Source of the DNA: Niveispirillum cyanobacteriorum
GTDB taxonomy: Bacteria; Pseudomonadota; Alphaproteobacteria; Azospirillales; Azospirillaceae
DNA: 64,000 nucleotides
Assembly (NCBI RefSeq): GCF_002868735.1
Contig: NZ_CP025611.1
Span: 2,735,001 to 2,799,000 of the forward strand
Direction of reading: 5' to 3'
Positions 9,016 to 16,940 of this stretch are shown here, piece by piece (the first letter of the stretch is position 1; every line of letters begins with the position of its first letter). The notes beneath the pieces are model-generated. The model ran no database searches, was not told the origin of the DNA, and saw only the letters and a program-made list of their open reading frames with translations. The translations under genes were made by a program, and so were the position numbers.

Positions 9016-9840
9016 ATGGCGATACCAATCCCAACCGATATCGCACAAATGTTTGACAGCTATGGCCGGCAGGCCAGGCTATTCCCCGGTCTCCTAACGA
9101 TCTTTCCTCCCCTTCTCGCTGGGTTGGCATGGTTCCCGTCGTTTCTGCTTTCCAACGTCGCAGCTACACTTCTTACATTGGCGATGGCGTGCGGCCTCTT
9201 GTACGCTCTCGGCTCTTACGCTCGCACTAAGGGCAAGCGGATTGAGTCGAAGCTCGTGAAGAGCTGGGGCGGCTGGCCTACGACACTGCTATTGCGGCAC
9301 GATAGCGAACTAGATGAGCACACGCGACTGCGGTACCTCAAATATCTAGCAAGAGAAGTTCCCGGAAACTTGACCTTCCCCACTGTTCAAGAGGAACAGA
9401 CGAGTCCCGCAGGTGCCAATGCGACTTATGATTCAGCGGTGCGATGGTTGAAAGAAAGTGCTCGTGGCAAAGAGTTTGCGATGGTGCACCTGGAGAATGC
9501 GCAATACGGATTCCGCCGCAATCTGCGGGGCCTCAAGCCTTTTGCGCTTACTCTTTGCGTCCTGACCTTGATCATTATGACGCTTGCGATCCTTACCAAG
9601 GTACCTGGTCTTGTGGAGTTTGTAAGGACCAGTAATTTGGCCGCGCTAGCGAAAGTAGTATCCGATCTCGGACCCGCTATCCTGTCGGCATTTGTGATCA
9701 ACGTGTTCGCAGTACTTGTGTGGGTTTTTGTCGTGACTAATCGCTGGGTACGGGAAGCCGGGAATCAGTATGCATACGCTCTACTCGCTGTGTGTGATAT
9801 GAAGCCCAGCACTTTGACAAAGGGTAAGAAGACTGTTTAG
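9016..9840 (+). CDS. Four-TM membrane protein, partner of the MBL hydrolase
   Basis: A 274-residue integral membrane protein translated with the MBL gene (stop-to-ATG gap of two bases). Two hydrophobic helices lie near residues 22-70 (LFPGLLTIFPPLLAGLAWF and VAATLLTLAMACGLLYAL). Then comes a charged, presumably cytoplasmic block of about 110 residues (SKLVKSWGGWPTTLLLRHD onward). Two further helices lie near 174-195 and 215-240. The end is basic. I recognise no family. The layout of a soluble enzyme plus a small multi-TM protein, on a mobile-element-bounded island, resembles enzyme/membrane-effector pairs of anti-phage systems; that is inference only. Confidence 0.75.
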   Translation: MAIPIPTDIAQMFDSYGRQARLFPGLLTIFPPLLAGLAWFPSFLLSNVAATLLTLAMACGLLYALGSYARTKGKRIESKLVKSWGGWPTTLLLRHDSELDEHTRLRYLKYLAREVPGNLTFPTVQEEQTSPAGANATYDSAVRWLKESARGKEFAMVHLENAQYGFRRNLRGLKPFALTLCVLTLIIMTLAILTKVPGLVEFVRTSNLAALAKVVSDLGPAILSAFVINVFAVLVWVFVVTNRWVREAGNQYAYALLAVCDMKPSTLTKGKKTV

Positions 9841-9975
9841 TTGTGAGGGGTCAGCTCACTTGGGCTTCATAGCGATGGGTCTGGCATGGGCGCTTCATGT
9901 CGGTCTTGAGGGTTCCGGGTTTACATTAAGCGATTGTTGTTAGACTTAAAGAGTAAGCATCCGGCGCAGGCCCAT

Positions 9976-11554
9976 TCAGGCATTTGCCTTCCAGTTCCAT
10001 GGCAATAGGTCGGCGATGGCCTTTGCGGGATGGTCGTGGATGCGGGCGAGGGTGTCGGCGAGCCAGGCTTGGGGATCGACGTCGTTGAGCTTTGCGGTCT
10101 CGATGAGGGTGTATATGGCGGCAGCCCTGTTGCCGCCGGCATCGGAGCCGCAGAAGGTCCAATTCCGGCGTCCGACGGCGATGCCGCGCAGGGCGCGTTC
10201 GGCGGCATTGTTCGACAGGCAGATGCGCCCATCCTCCAGGAACCGGGTCATGGCGCCCCAACGTTTCAAGGCATAATCCATGGCCTTGGCAGGATCCGAC
10301 TTGGGCGACAGACTGGCACGGGCGTGGCGCAGACATTGCTCCAGATCGTCGATCAGGGGACGGCTTTTCTCCTGGCGGGTTTCGGCACGTTCCGCGATGG
10401 CGCGACCGTTGATGGTGCGCTCGATGGCGAACAACGCGTCGATGCGCTTCACGGCCTCGGCTGCAAGGGGTGACTTTCCATCCTTGGCCAGATCAAAGAA
10501 CCGGCGGCGGACATGGCTCCAACATCCGGCCTCCAGGAGGGGACCGGGCTTGCGGGCGGGGTCGTAGAGGCCGGCATAGCCGCTATAGGCGTCGGCCTGG
10601 AATATTCCGGCCCAGCCGGCAAGGTGGCGCTGCGGATGCTCGCCGGCACGGGTGCGGGCATAATGGTAGAGGGCGGCGGGAGGATCGCTACCGCCGAACG
10701 GTCGATCATCCCGCACATAGACCCATAGTCGGCCGGTGGCGGCCTTGCCCTTAGCCAGAACCGGCACCGGCGTGTCATCGCCATGGAGACGATCAGCCGC
10801 CAGAACGTGGGAGCGTATCGCCGCCACCAGCGGGGCCAGGGTTGCCGCCGCCGCGCCGACCCAGTCGGCCAGAGTGGAAACGTCCAGGTCGACCCCTTCC
10901 CGGGCATAGGCGGCACTCTGCCGGTGCAGCGGCAGATGTTGGGCATATTTCCCGGCCAGCACCATGGCCAGCAGGTTCGGCCCGGCCCGGCCACGCCGGA
11001 TCGGATGGGAGGGCGCCGGCGTCTGGCTCACCGCCTCGCAGGACCGGCAGGCGAACTTCTCCCGCACATGCTGCACCACCTTCCAGCGGCGGGGTTCGCA
11101 TTCCAGGCTTTCCAGCACGTCCTCGCCGATCTTACGCAAGGCATCGCCGCCGCAGCGCTCGCAGACACAAGGCCCCGGATGCACGATCCGCTCCCGTGGC
11201 AGCGCCTCTGGCAGCGGCCGCCGGGCCGGCTTGCGCGGCGTGCCGGCAAGGGTGGGGGCGGGCGTGCTGAGTTCGCCGGCCACCTCTTTCTCGGCGCTGG
11301 TCTCCTCCAACTCCTCCAGTTGCAGTTCCAACTGCTCCACCAGCAGCCGGCCCCGCTCCGAGGATTGGCCGTAAAGCTCCCGCCGGGCCTTGGCCAGGGC
11401 CAGACGCAGCCGTTCAATCTCGATCGCCCGTTCGCCGGCCTGTTGGCGCGCCGTCGGCCAATTCCCCCTGCAACGCCAGGATCAGCGCATGGGCCGCCGC
11501 CAGGTCGGCGGGCAGGGTGTTGGCAGCGAGGGCAGGAGGATTGGGGCTGGACAT
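9976..11554 (-). pseudogene. tnpC: IS66 transposase TnpC, frameshifted near the N-terminus
   Basis: DDE transposase of IS66 copy 1. The start ATG at 11554 gives MSSPNPPALAANTLPADL and reads to GELAD. There the frame is lost near 11455-11465, and the following sequence (ARQQAGERAIEIERLRLAL) continues in another frame to the end at 9976. One extra base explains this. The rest is typical: zinc-binding CxxC-like region, DDTPVPV, QADAYSGYAGL and ERALRG of the catalytic core. The open part alone encodes 454 residues from an internal GTG at 11340, so a shortened protein could still be made. Confidence 0.8.
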
Positions 11555-11596
11555 GGAGGCATTGAATCATGCCCACGCCCTCTTGTCTGCAGCTTT

Positions 11597-11944
11597 TCAG
11601 CCCGCCCGTTCGGGCCGGGCCGTGTGTTGCGGCAGCCGCCAGTCGATCCCTTCCAACAGATAGCCCAACTGGGCCGGGCTCAGCGTCACCGCCCCGTCCA
11701 CCACCGACGGCCAGATGAACCGGCCGCGCTCCAGGCGCTTGGTGAACAGACAAGCCCCCTGGCCGTCATGCCAGATGACCTTCACCAGGTCGCCGCGGCG
11801 ACCGCGAAAGACGAACAGGTGACCGCCATGGGGATCGCGCCCCAGAACCTCCTGGACCTGTCGGGCAAGGCTGTCGAAACCCTTGCGCATGTCCGTCCGG
11901 CCCGTCGCCAGCCACACATGCACCCCCGGCGGGATCGGGATCAT
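11597..11944 (-). CDS. tnpB: IS66 accessory protein TnpB (Orf2)
   Basis: IS66 Orf2 family, 115 residues, MIPIPPGVHVWLATGRTDM with the family motif TDMRKGFDSLA and the conserved VFRGRRGDLVKVIWHDGQG. It is needed for transposition of IS66 elements; the biochemical role is unsettled. It overlaps the end of tnpA by four bases (ATGA), showing translational coupling. Confidence 0.9.
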   Translation of the reverse strand: MIPIPPGVHVWLATGRTDMRKGFDSLARQVQEVLGRDPHGGHLFVFRGRRGDLVKVIWHDGQGACLFTKRLERGRFIWPSVVDGAVTLSPAQLGYLLEGIDWRLPQHTARPERAG

Positions 11945-12369
11945 CCAGCATCTCCGGCTGCCCGGATCACCGCCTTGGCCAGCGCCAGATCCACCGACCC
12001 CCGCAGCCGCACCTCGACCCCGCCGGGCAGAAGCACCGAGATCTCCGCGACCAATGCTGCGGGTGGGCTGGGGGCTGGTATCGTCGCCTCCACGACCGGC
12101 ACGGCCATCGGCTCATCCACAGGCGCAAGCTGGACCGGCGCGAACACCGGAACCGGACTGTCGACCGTCGAAACCGATGCGCCCAATTGCCGACGCCACC
12201 GGTATAGCAGGCTCTCGTGGACCCCGAACCGCCGGGCAACCTCCTTGACCACAATGCCGGGCCTGAACGCCGCCTCCACCAGCCGGGCCTTCTCCGCGTC
12301 CGACCACTTTCGACGCCGCTCGGTGCCCGTCAGAACTTCCAGCCGCTGATAAGCCATCACGTTTGCCAC
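11941..12369 (-). CDS. tnpA: IS66 DNA-binding protein TnpA (Orf1)
   Basis: Small HTH protein of IS66, 142 residues. The N-terminal half (RRKWSDAEKARLVEAAFRP then VARRFGVHESLLYRWRRQ) is an IS3/IS66-type helix-turn-helix. The C-terminal half ends with the conserved VEVRLRGSVDLALAKAVIRA segment. First gene of the IS66 copy 1 operon. Confidence 0.9.
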   Translation of the reverse strand: MANVMAYQRLEVLTGTERRRKWSDAEKARLVEAAFRPGIVVKEVARRFGVHESLLYRWRRQLGASVSTVDSPVPVFAPVQLAPVDEPMAVPVVEATIPAPSPPAALVAEISVLLPGGVEVRLRGSVDLALAKAVIRAAGDAG

Positions 12370-12486
12370 TCGTTTGCGTCCGCGCTATCGCGCTTACGCA
12401 AAGACTCCCAGCTACCGACCACCAAACACAAGGCGGCTCACACCGGACGCGTACGCTTGGTTCGGCCTTATTGAAGGACGACCGAC

Positions 12487-12771
12487 ATGACGGGACAGAG
12501 GAAGCGATATTCAGCTGATTTCAAGGCGAAGGTGGCACTGGAGGCGATCCGGGGCGAGTTGACGATGGCGCAGCTTGTGTCGAAGCATGGTGTTCACCAG
12601 ACGATGATCAACGCTTGGCGTAAGCAGGCGATCGAGGGGATGGCGGCGTCGTTTTCTGGCAAGGCCGAGGCCACGCCGCTGGTTGAGGCGGCCGAGATTG
12701 ACCGGCTGCATGCCAAGATCGGTCAGTTGGTTGTGGAGCGGGATTTTTTGCGCAAGGCCTCCGGTCGATGA
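12487..12771 (+). CDS. IS3-family OrfA (HTH protein)
   Basis: Transposase OrfA, 94 residues: RKRYSADFKAKVALEAIRGE with a helix-turn-helix around TMAQLVSKHGVHQTMINAWRKQ and a C-terminal leucine-zipper-like coil (EIDRLHAKIGQLVVERDFLRK). The end overlaps orfB by four bases (ATGA at 12768), the usual place for coupling or frameshifting to an OrfAB fusion. Confidence 0.9.
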   Translation: MTGQRKRYSADFKAKVALEAIRGELTMAQLVSKHGVHQTMINAWRKQAIEGMAASFSGKAEATPLVEAAEIDRLHAKIGQLVVERDFLRKASGR

Positions 12772-13399
12772 GCGCCGGTCGGAGGCGGGAGATGGTGGAT
12801 CGGTCACATCCTGGCTTGTCGGTTGTCCGACAATGCGCCCTGCTGTCGATCAGCCGGTCACATTATTACGGGCCGGTACGGGGCGAGAGTGCTGAGAACC
12901 TAGCGCTGATGCGGCTGATCGATGCCCAGTTCCTGGAAACGCCCTGGTACGGGAGCCGGCAGATGACCCATCATCTGCGGCGCCAGGGTCATGTCGTCAA
13001 TCGCAAGCGGGTGCGCCGGCTGATGGGCCGGATGGGGTTGGCAGCCATCTACCAGCGGCCAAAGACCAGCGTTCCCCACCCAGAGCACAAGATCTGGCCC
13101 TACTTGCTGCGGGATATGACCATCGACCGGCCGGACCATGTCTGGTGTACGGACATCACCTACATTCCCATGCGACGGGGTTTCCTGTACCTGATCGCCG
13201 TGATGGACTGGGCATCGCGCAGGGTGCTGGCCTGGAGGCTATCCAACAGCATGGACATTGATTTCTGCCTGGAGGCCCTGCGGGATGCCATGGCCCGACA
13301 CGGCAAACCGGAAATCTTCAACACCGACAGTCAGTGTATCGAGGCCAGCTATCGGATTGGTCTCACTCCTACTGCGATAGGGCCTATCTTGGCTGACAC

Positions 13400-13570
13400 C
13401 GCAAGGCATCTCGACGCGGCGTGACCCGAACACCGATCGACCCACGACCCGTGTCTTTCCCTGGAACTGTCGGCCGTACGAGATGCTTTGCGGCGAGGTT
13501 TCGCCTCGCTGGCGCATGTGACCCGAGAAGGGCCTGACATTCTGTCACGTGACTGTCTTGTCCAGGCGTC
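13400..13570 (+). ncRNA. Candidate bridge RNA of the IS110 element
   Basis: Four guide-like segments occur in the order known for IS110 bridge RNAs. (1) AACACCGA at 13429-13436 equals the left target half at 13320-13327. (2) CCCTGG at 13459-13464 is complementary to core plus right target half CCAGGG at 14721-14726. Between them lies the hairpin CACG-ACC-CGTG (13443-13453). (3) AGAAGGGC at 13526-13533 equals the element's right end at 14711-14718. (4) TGACTG at 13550-13555 is complementary to core plus left end CAGTCA at 13328-13333. Between these lies the hairpin TGACA-TTC-TGTCA (13535-13547). Segments 1-2 would be the target-binding loop and 3-4 the donor-binding loop. Outer ends of the RNA are not defined by the sequence. 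Confidence 0.8.
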
Positions 13571-13619
13571 CCGCCCTGCGAAACCGCTCACCATCTCGAT
13601 CAATGGTTTCGAAGGGGGC

Positions 13620-14705
13620 ATGATGGTGTTGATTGAAGCTGAACGGACCCGCCGGATCGTCGGTGGCGTCGATACGCACAAGGACCTCCACGTCGCCGCC
13701 GTCGTCGATGAAAGCGACAAACTGCTTGGCACCAGCAGTTTCGCGACCACAAGGCAGGGCTATCGCCAAATGGTGACCTGGATGCGGTCCTTCGGCACAC
13801 TCCACCGCGTGGGGGTCGAGGCCACCGGCACCTATGGTGCTGGCCTGTTACGCCATCTTCAGGCCGCAGGGATAGAAGTCCTGGAAGTGACGTCACCGGA
13901 CAAGGTTGATCGGCGACGACGTGGCAAGAGCGACGATCTCGATGCCGAAGCTGCGGCCCACGCCGCCTTTACCGGTAAGCGTGTTGCCACGCCGAAGCGG
14001 CGCGATGGCATGATCGAAGCCCTGCGTGTTCTCAAGTCCTGCCGGAATACGGCGGTGGCAGCACGTCGCGTTACCCTTCAGATGATCAGCAGTACCATTG
14101 TCGCGGCGCCGGAGGAATTGCGTGACATGTTGCGGACAATGACACGCATGCGACTTGTCCGGACATTGGCTGCTTGGCGGCCCGATCTCACAGACTATCG
14201 CAACCCGCTCTCAGCCTATCGGATCGCGCTGAAATCCCTCGCCCGGCGATATGTCGAATTGCATGATGAGATCGCCGAACTTGATACCATGATCGCAAGT
14301 ATTGTCGGTGAACTCGTCCCCGACCTGGTCGCGCGCAATGCCATCGGCCATGAGACGGCGGCTCAGCTTCTCATCACCGCCGGTGACAATCCGGAGCGGC
14401 TGTCCTCTGAGGCCAGCTTTGCTGCGCTTTGCGGAGTAAGCCCTGTTCCGGCATCGTCCGGGAAAATAGTCAGGCATCGATTGAACCGCGGTGGGGACCG
14501 AGCCGCCAACAGCGCCCTGCACATTATCGCCATCGGTCGTCTTCGGACTGACAGTCGGACCCAGGCCTATGTTGCCCGCCGGATAGCTGACGGGCACTCC
14601 AAGTTAGAAGCTATTCGCTGCCTCAAGCGCTACATCGCCCGGGAGGTCTTTACCATCATCCGAAGGCGACAGCGTGACATCAACGAGACACAGCTCGCTG
14701 CTTGA
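13620..14705 (+). CDS. IS110-family RNA-guided recombinase
   Basis: DEDD-type transposase of IS110, 361 residues from ATG 13620 (the ATG at 13623 is equally possible; GAAGGGGG lies just upstream). The RuvC-like N-terminal domain shows GGVDTHKD (first Asp), GVEATGTYG (Glu) and GKSDDLDAEAAAHA (two Asp). The C-terminal Tnp_20 domain shows GVSPVPASSGKI and NRGGDRAANSALH, the region holding the catalytic Ser. It is full length and uninterrupted. The frame runs open upstream to 13488, but that part is the bridge-RNA region. Confidence 0.93.
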   Translation: MMVLIEAERTRRIVGGVDTHKDLHVAAVVDESDKLLGTSSFATTRQGYRQMVTWMRSFGTLHRVGVEATGTYGAGLLRHLQAAGIEVLEVTSPDKVDRRRRGKSDDLDAEAAAHAAFTGKRVATPKRRDGMIEALRVLKSCRNTAVAARRVTLQMISSTIVAAPEELRDMLRTMTRMRLVRTLAAWRPDLTDYRNPLSAYRIALKSLARRYVELHDEIAELDTMIASIVGELVPDLVARNAIGHETAAQLLITAGDNPERLSSEASFAALCGVSPVPASSGKIVRHRLNRGGDRAANSALHIIAIGRLRTDSRTQAYVARRIADGHSKLEAIRCLKRYIAREVFTIIRRRQRDINETQLAA

Positions 14706-15060
14706 CACATAGAAGGGCTTCCAGGGCGGCCAATTCACCAGCCCGAGGTTCACCGGCATCTTGACCGATGCCGGTATCAAGGTTTCCATGGATGGAAGAG
14801 GCCGCTGGATGGACAATTTGTTCATCGAACGGCTCTGGCGGTCACTGAAATACGAATGCGTCTATCTCCACGCTTTCGAGACCGGCAGCGAGGCCAGGGC
14901 CGGGATCGGACGCTGGATCGATTACTACAATAACCAACGCCCACATTCCGCGCTCGGGGGACAGACACCCGACGAGGCATACAGGCAAAGGGCGGACAGA
15001 CTGTGTTTGGCGGCGTGAACTGAACAGGACCAAGCTTAACGCCGAACAAAAACTGTCCGC

Positions 15061-15396
15061 TCACCGGGGACCAGCTCTCCGTCCGGCGGGCCCAAGGCGC
15101 CAGAACCTTGGGATCGAAGCGCCTGTGAATACGCGGCGCCCGCAGAGCACGGCATCGCAGAAGAAACGGCGGGCCCGCAGCACAAGCTCAACACGTCGAC
15201 CGGTTGTCTGCAGGTCCGCCAGCCGCCGATGATATCGGCTATGGATCCGACCAGACCGCGTTCCGCATCCGGGACAGGCGCTCATCGCCGTGACCGGGCT
15301 TATGGTAAGCCGCACCATTCCATCATCGTCGGTGATGTCCTTGATGGCCATGCCGGCAACGTCGAACATTGAGTGTGGTAAGCCTGAGCGCATCAT
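15061..15396 (-). pseudogene. ISL3-family transposase, N-terminal fragment
   Basis: About 90 residues of an ISL3 transposase N-terminus: FDVAGMAIKDITDDDG, the zinc-finger pair CPGCGTRSGRIHSRYHRR, then LADLQTTGRRVELVLRARRFFC. Homology ends near 15110 and the frame runs out at 15061, exactly where the IS3 right end lies. The catalytic domain is absent, so it is a remnant cut by the IS3 insertion. Confidence 0.75.
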
Positions 15397-15474
15397 GCTG
15401 ATCCCTATGGAAAACGCACTCCAGAGGAATCCCGAATTTCATCAAAATTGAGTCAGAGCCACTTTTCCACGCCG

Positions 15475-15491
15475 GATAACAGCGTGTTATC
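15475..15491. repeat. 17-bp palindrome GATAACA-GCG-TGTTATC
   Basis: Perfect 7-base arms around GCG, located exactly at the broken 5' edge of the lpd-like fragment. It may be a scar or target of a mobile element, or a protein-binding site. Confidence 0.4.
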
Positions 15492-15650
15492 GGCGCCGTG
15501 GCCGGCACCCTGATTGCCCGGGCGACCCAGGCCATTGCCTTCGGCGCAACGGCAGAGGATATCGCGCTGAGCTGCCACGCCCGTCCCACGCACCCGGAGG
15601 CGCTGAAAGAAGCGGCAATGGCGGCCGTTGGCAAACTGATTCATCTGTGA
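15483..15650 (+). pseudogene. Dihydrolipoamide dehydrogenase, C-terminal fragment
   Basis: The plus strand encodes 55 residues ending in TGA at 15650: VIGAVAGTLIARATQAIAFG, then ATAEDIALSCHARPTHPEAL and KEAAMAAVGKLIHL. This is the dimerisation-domain end of dihydrolipoamide dehydrogenase, including the H-x-HPT catalytic-base region (here CHARPTHPE). No FAD or NAD domain precedes it. The gene was truncated, presumably when the neighbouring IS elements arrived. Confidence 0.75.
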
Positions 15651-15663
15651 GGGATCAAGGGCG

Positions 15664-16257
15664 TCAGATCCCCTTGATCCCCTTCAGCACCATACCGGTG
15701 GACATGTCAGCGATCTCGTCGGCGCCCAGAGGGCCGGTGGGCTTCATCCAAGTATGGGTCCAGTTGATCATGCCGAAGAACAGCATTGCCGCCGTTCGCC
15801 GATGCGCGGCGTCGTGGATCAGCGGCGGATGCAGGGCCCCCAAGATTTCCTCGACCAGTGTCACCAGTGCGCGCTGGCCGGCCACTATCTCTGCCCGGCG
15901 TTTCGGGGGCAGATGCGCCAAATCGTTCAGCAGCACCTTCTGCCGCGACGCGGCGCCGATATAGAGTCTCATGAACCGCCGCGCCAGTTCCCGCAGGCGG
16001 ACGGCGGGGTCTGGACCCATGGCGGCGACATCCGTTGCGGCCGACGTCAATTGTTCGACATGCGAGGCCATGACGGCGTGAAGGATATCCTCCTTTGACG
16101 GATAATAATGGTATATCAGCGACTTGGAGGTCTGGCAGGCTTCTGCCAGGTCGGCGACGGAACTGCCCAGGTAGCCCTTCACCGCGAAGAGGTCCGCCGC
16201 CCGGTCGATGATCGCCTCGCGCCGCTGCTCGTAATCTGCCGACTGCTTGCGTGCCAT
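15664..16257 (-). CDS. paaR: TetR-family repressor, likely regulator of the paa genes
   Basis: TetR/AcrR regulator, 197 residues. The N-terminal HTH is IIDRAADLFAVKGYLGSSVADLAEACQTSK with SLIYHYYPSKEDIL following, the canonical TetR recognition region; the C-terminal ligand domain is helical. It is divergent from paaY (83 bases apart) and next to the paa genes. TetR-type PaaR proteins that respond to phenylacetyl-CoA control paa genes in several bacteria. Two palindromic operators over the paa promoters (22914-22929, 26105-26128) are the likely targets. The paaR name is inferred from position. Confidence 0.8.
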   Translation of the reverse strand: MARKQSADYEQRREAIIDRAADLFAVKGYLGSSVADLAEACQTSKSLIYHYYPSKEDILHAVMASHVEQLTSAATDVAAMGPDPAVRLRELARRFMRLYIGAASRQKVLLNDLAHLPPKRRAEIVAGQRALVTLVEEILGALHPPLIHDAAHRRTAAMLFFGMINWTHTWMKPTGPLGADEIADMSTGMVLKGIKGI

Positions 16258-16340
16258 GCCCTACTCAACCCCGGAAACCCTCCTGCCGGTGATGAACCAT
16301 AAGTCCTCCTCAGGCAACAGGAAATCAAGGAAGCAAGTCA

Positions 16341-16940
16341 ATGCCCTGCTATAGTTTCGCCGGCCTCGTCCCCGTGGTCGACCCCGCGGCCTTCGTCCAT
16401 CCCACGGCCGTCCTAATCGGTGACGTCATCGTCGGCCCCGGCTGCTATATCGGGCCCGGTGCCGCCCTGCGCGGCGATCTGGGCCGGCTAATCGTGCAGC
16501 GCGGGGCCAATGTCCAGGATAATTGCGTCATGCATTCCTTCCCCGGCAAGGAATGCGTGGTGGAGGAGGATGGGCATGTCGGCCATGGCGCCGTGCTGCA
16601 TGGCTGCCGCGTCGGGCGCAATGCCCTGGTCGGCATGAATGCCGTCGTCATGGACAATGCGGTGGTGGGAGAGGAAGCCTTGGTGGCCGCCATGTCCTTC
16701 GTGAAGGCCGGGATGCAAATCCCGCCGCGCGTGATGGTGGCCGGTACTCCGGCCCGTGTGGTGCGCGAACTGACTAAAAAGGAGATCGAATGGAAAAGCC
16801 AGGGGACGGCCGAATATCGTGAGATCGCTCGCCGCTGCCTAGCCACGCTGGCCGAGGTGACGCCCCTGACGGAAATGGAGAGTGACCGCCCCCGGCTGGG
16901 GGGCGGCCATGTGACCCTGGCTGAGGCGCAGAGAAATTAG
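16341..16940 (+). CDS. paaY: Phenylacetate degradation protein PaaY (hexapeptide thioesterase/carbonic-anhydrase-like)
   Basis: Left-handed beta-helix protein of the gamma-carbonic-anhydrase-like family, 199 residues, [21 protein letters not shown]. Hexapeptide repeats run from about 20 to 140, with metal-site residues in [11 protein letters not shown] and [12 protein letters not shown]. PaaY is a thioesterase that hydrolyses toxic dead-end CoA products of the paa pathway. The C-terminus ([12 protein letters not shown]) is as in PaaY. The last residues run into an IS1111-type remnant, so the native stop may have been altered. Confidence 0.88.
   Translation: MPCYSFAGLVPVVDPAAFVHPTAVLIGDVIVGPGCYIGPGAALRGDLGRLIVQRGANVQDNCVMHSFPGKECVVEEDGHVGHGAVLHGCRVGRNALVGMNAVVMDNAVVGEEALVAAMSFVKAGMQIPPRVMVAGTPARVVRELTKKEIEWKSQGTAEYREIARRCLATLAEVTPLTEMESDRPRLGGGHVTLAEAQRN

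Larger units (their letters stand above)
9953..12397 (-). mobile_element. IS66-family element (copy 1), degenerate
   Basis: Three-gene IS66 element with genes on the minus strand. Ends are placed at GTAAGC (9953) and its complement GCTTAC (12392-12397), the usual IS66 tip; the inner parts of the repeats match poorly. No clean 8-bp target duplication is visible. tnpC carries a frameshift, so this copy is probably dead unless complemented. Its right end almost touches the left end of an IS3 element. Confidence 0.8.
13329..14720 (+). mobile_element. IS110-family element, intact, inside IS3 orfB
   Basis: A 1392-base element with no inverted repeats, defined exactly because the split host gene is known: host bases AACACCGAC end at 13328 and host bases CAGGGCGGC resume at 14722, with one C (13328 or 14721) shared as core. 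It has about 291 bases of non-coding 5' end, one transposase gene and 15 bases of 3' end. The long 5' non-coding end is where IS110-group elements encode their bridge RNA. Confidence 0.93.
12768..15018 (+). pseudogene. IS3-family OrfB transposase, split by IS110
   Basis: The DDE transposase starts MSAGRRREMVDRSHPGLS and reads through the HTH-21-like region and CTDITYIP (first Asp) to FNTD (second Asp) at 13328. The IS110 insertion lies in the very next codon. The frame resumes at 14721 with the sequence for QGGQFTS and ends with the Glu region DNLFIERLWRSLKYE and YRQRADRLCLAA at 15018. Joining 13328 to 14722 restores an unbroken NTDQGGQFTS. The uninterrupted left part alone would read into the IS110 and stop at 13424. 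Confidence 0.9.
12440..15062 (+). mobile_element. IS3-family element interrupted by IS110
   Basis: The IS3 element comprises orfA (12487), the first part of orfB (12768-13328) and the rest of orfB (14721-15018), separated by a 1392-base IS110. Ends are approximate: the left shows CACCGGACGCGTACGC-TTGGTTCGGCCTTA and the right shows, reversed, a related GCGGACAG-TTTGTTCGGCGTTA. Without the IS110 it would be about 1.23 kb. The right end abuts a truncated ISL3 transposase gene, which this element seems to have cut. Confidence 0.8.
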
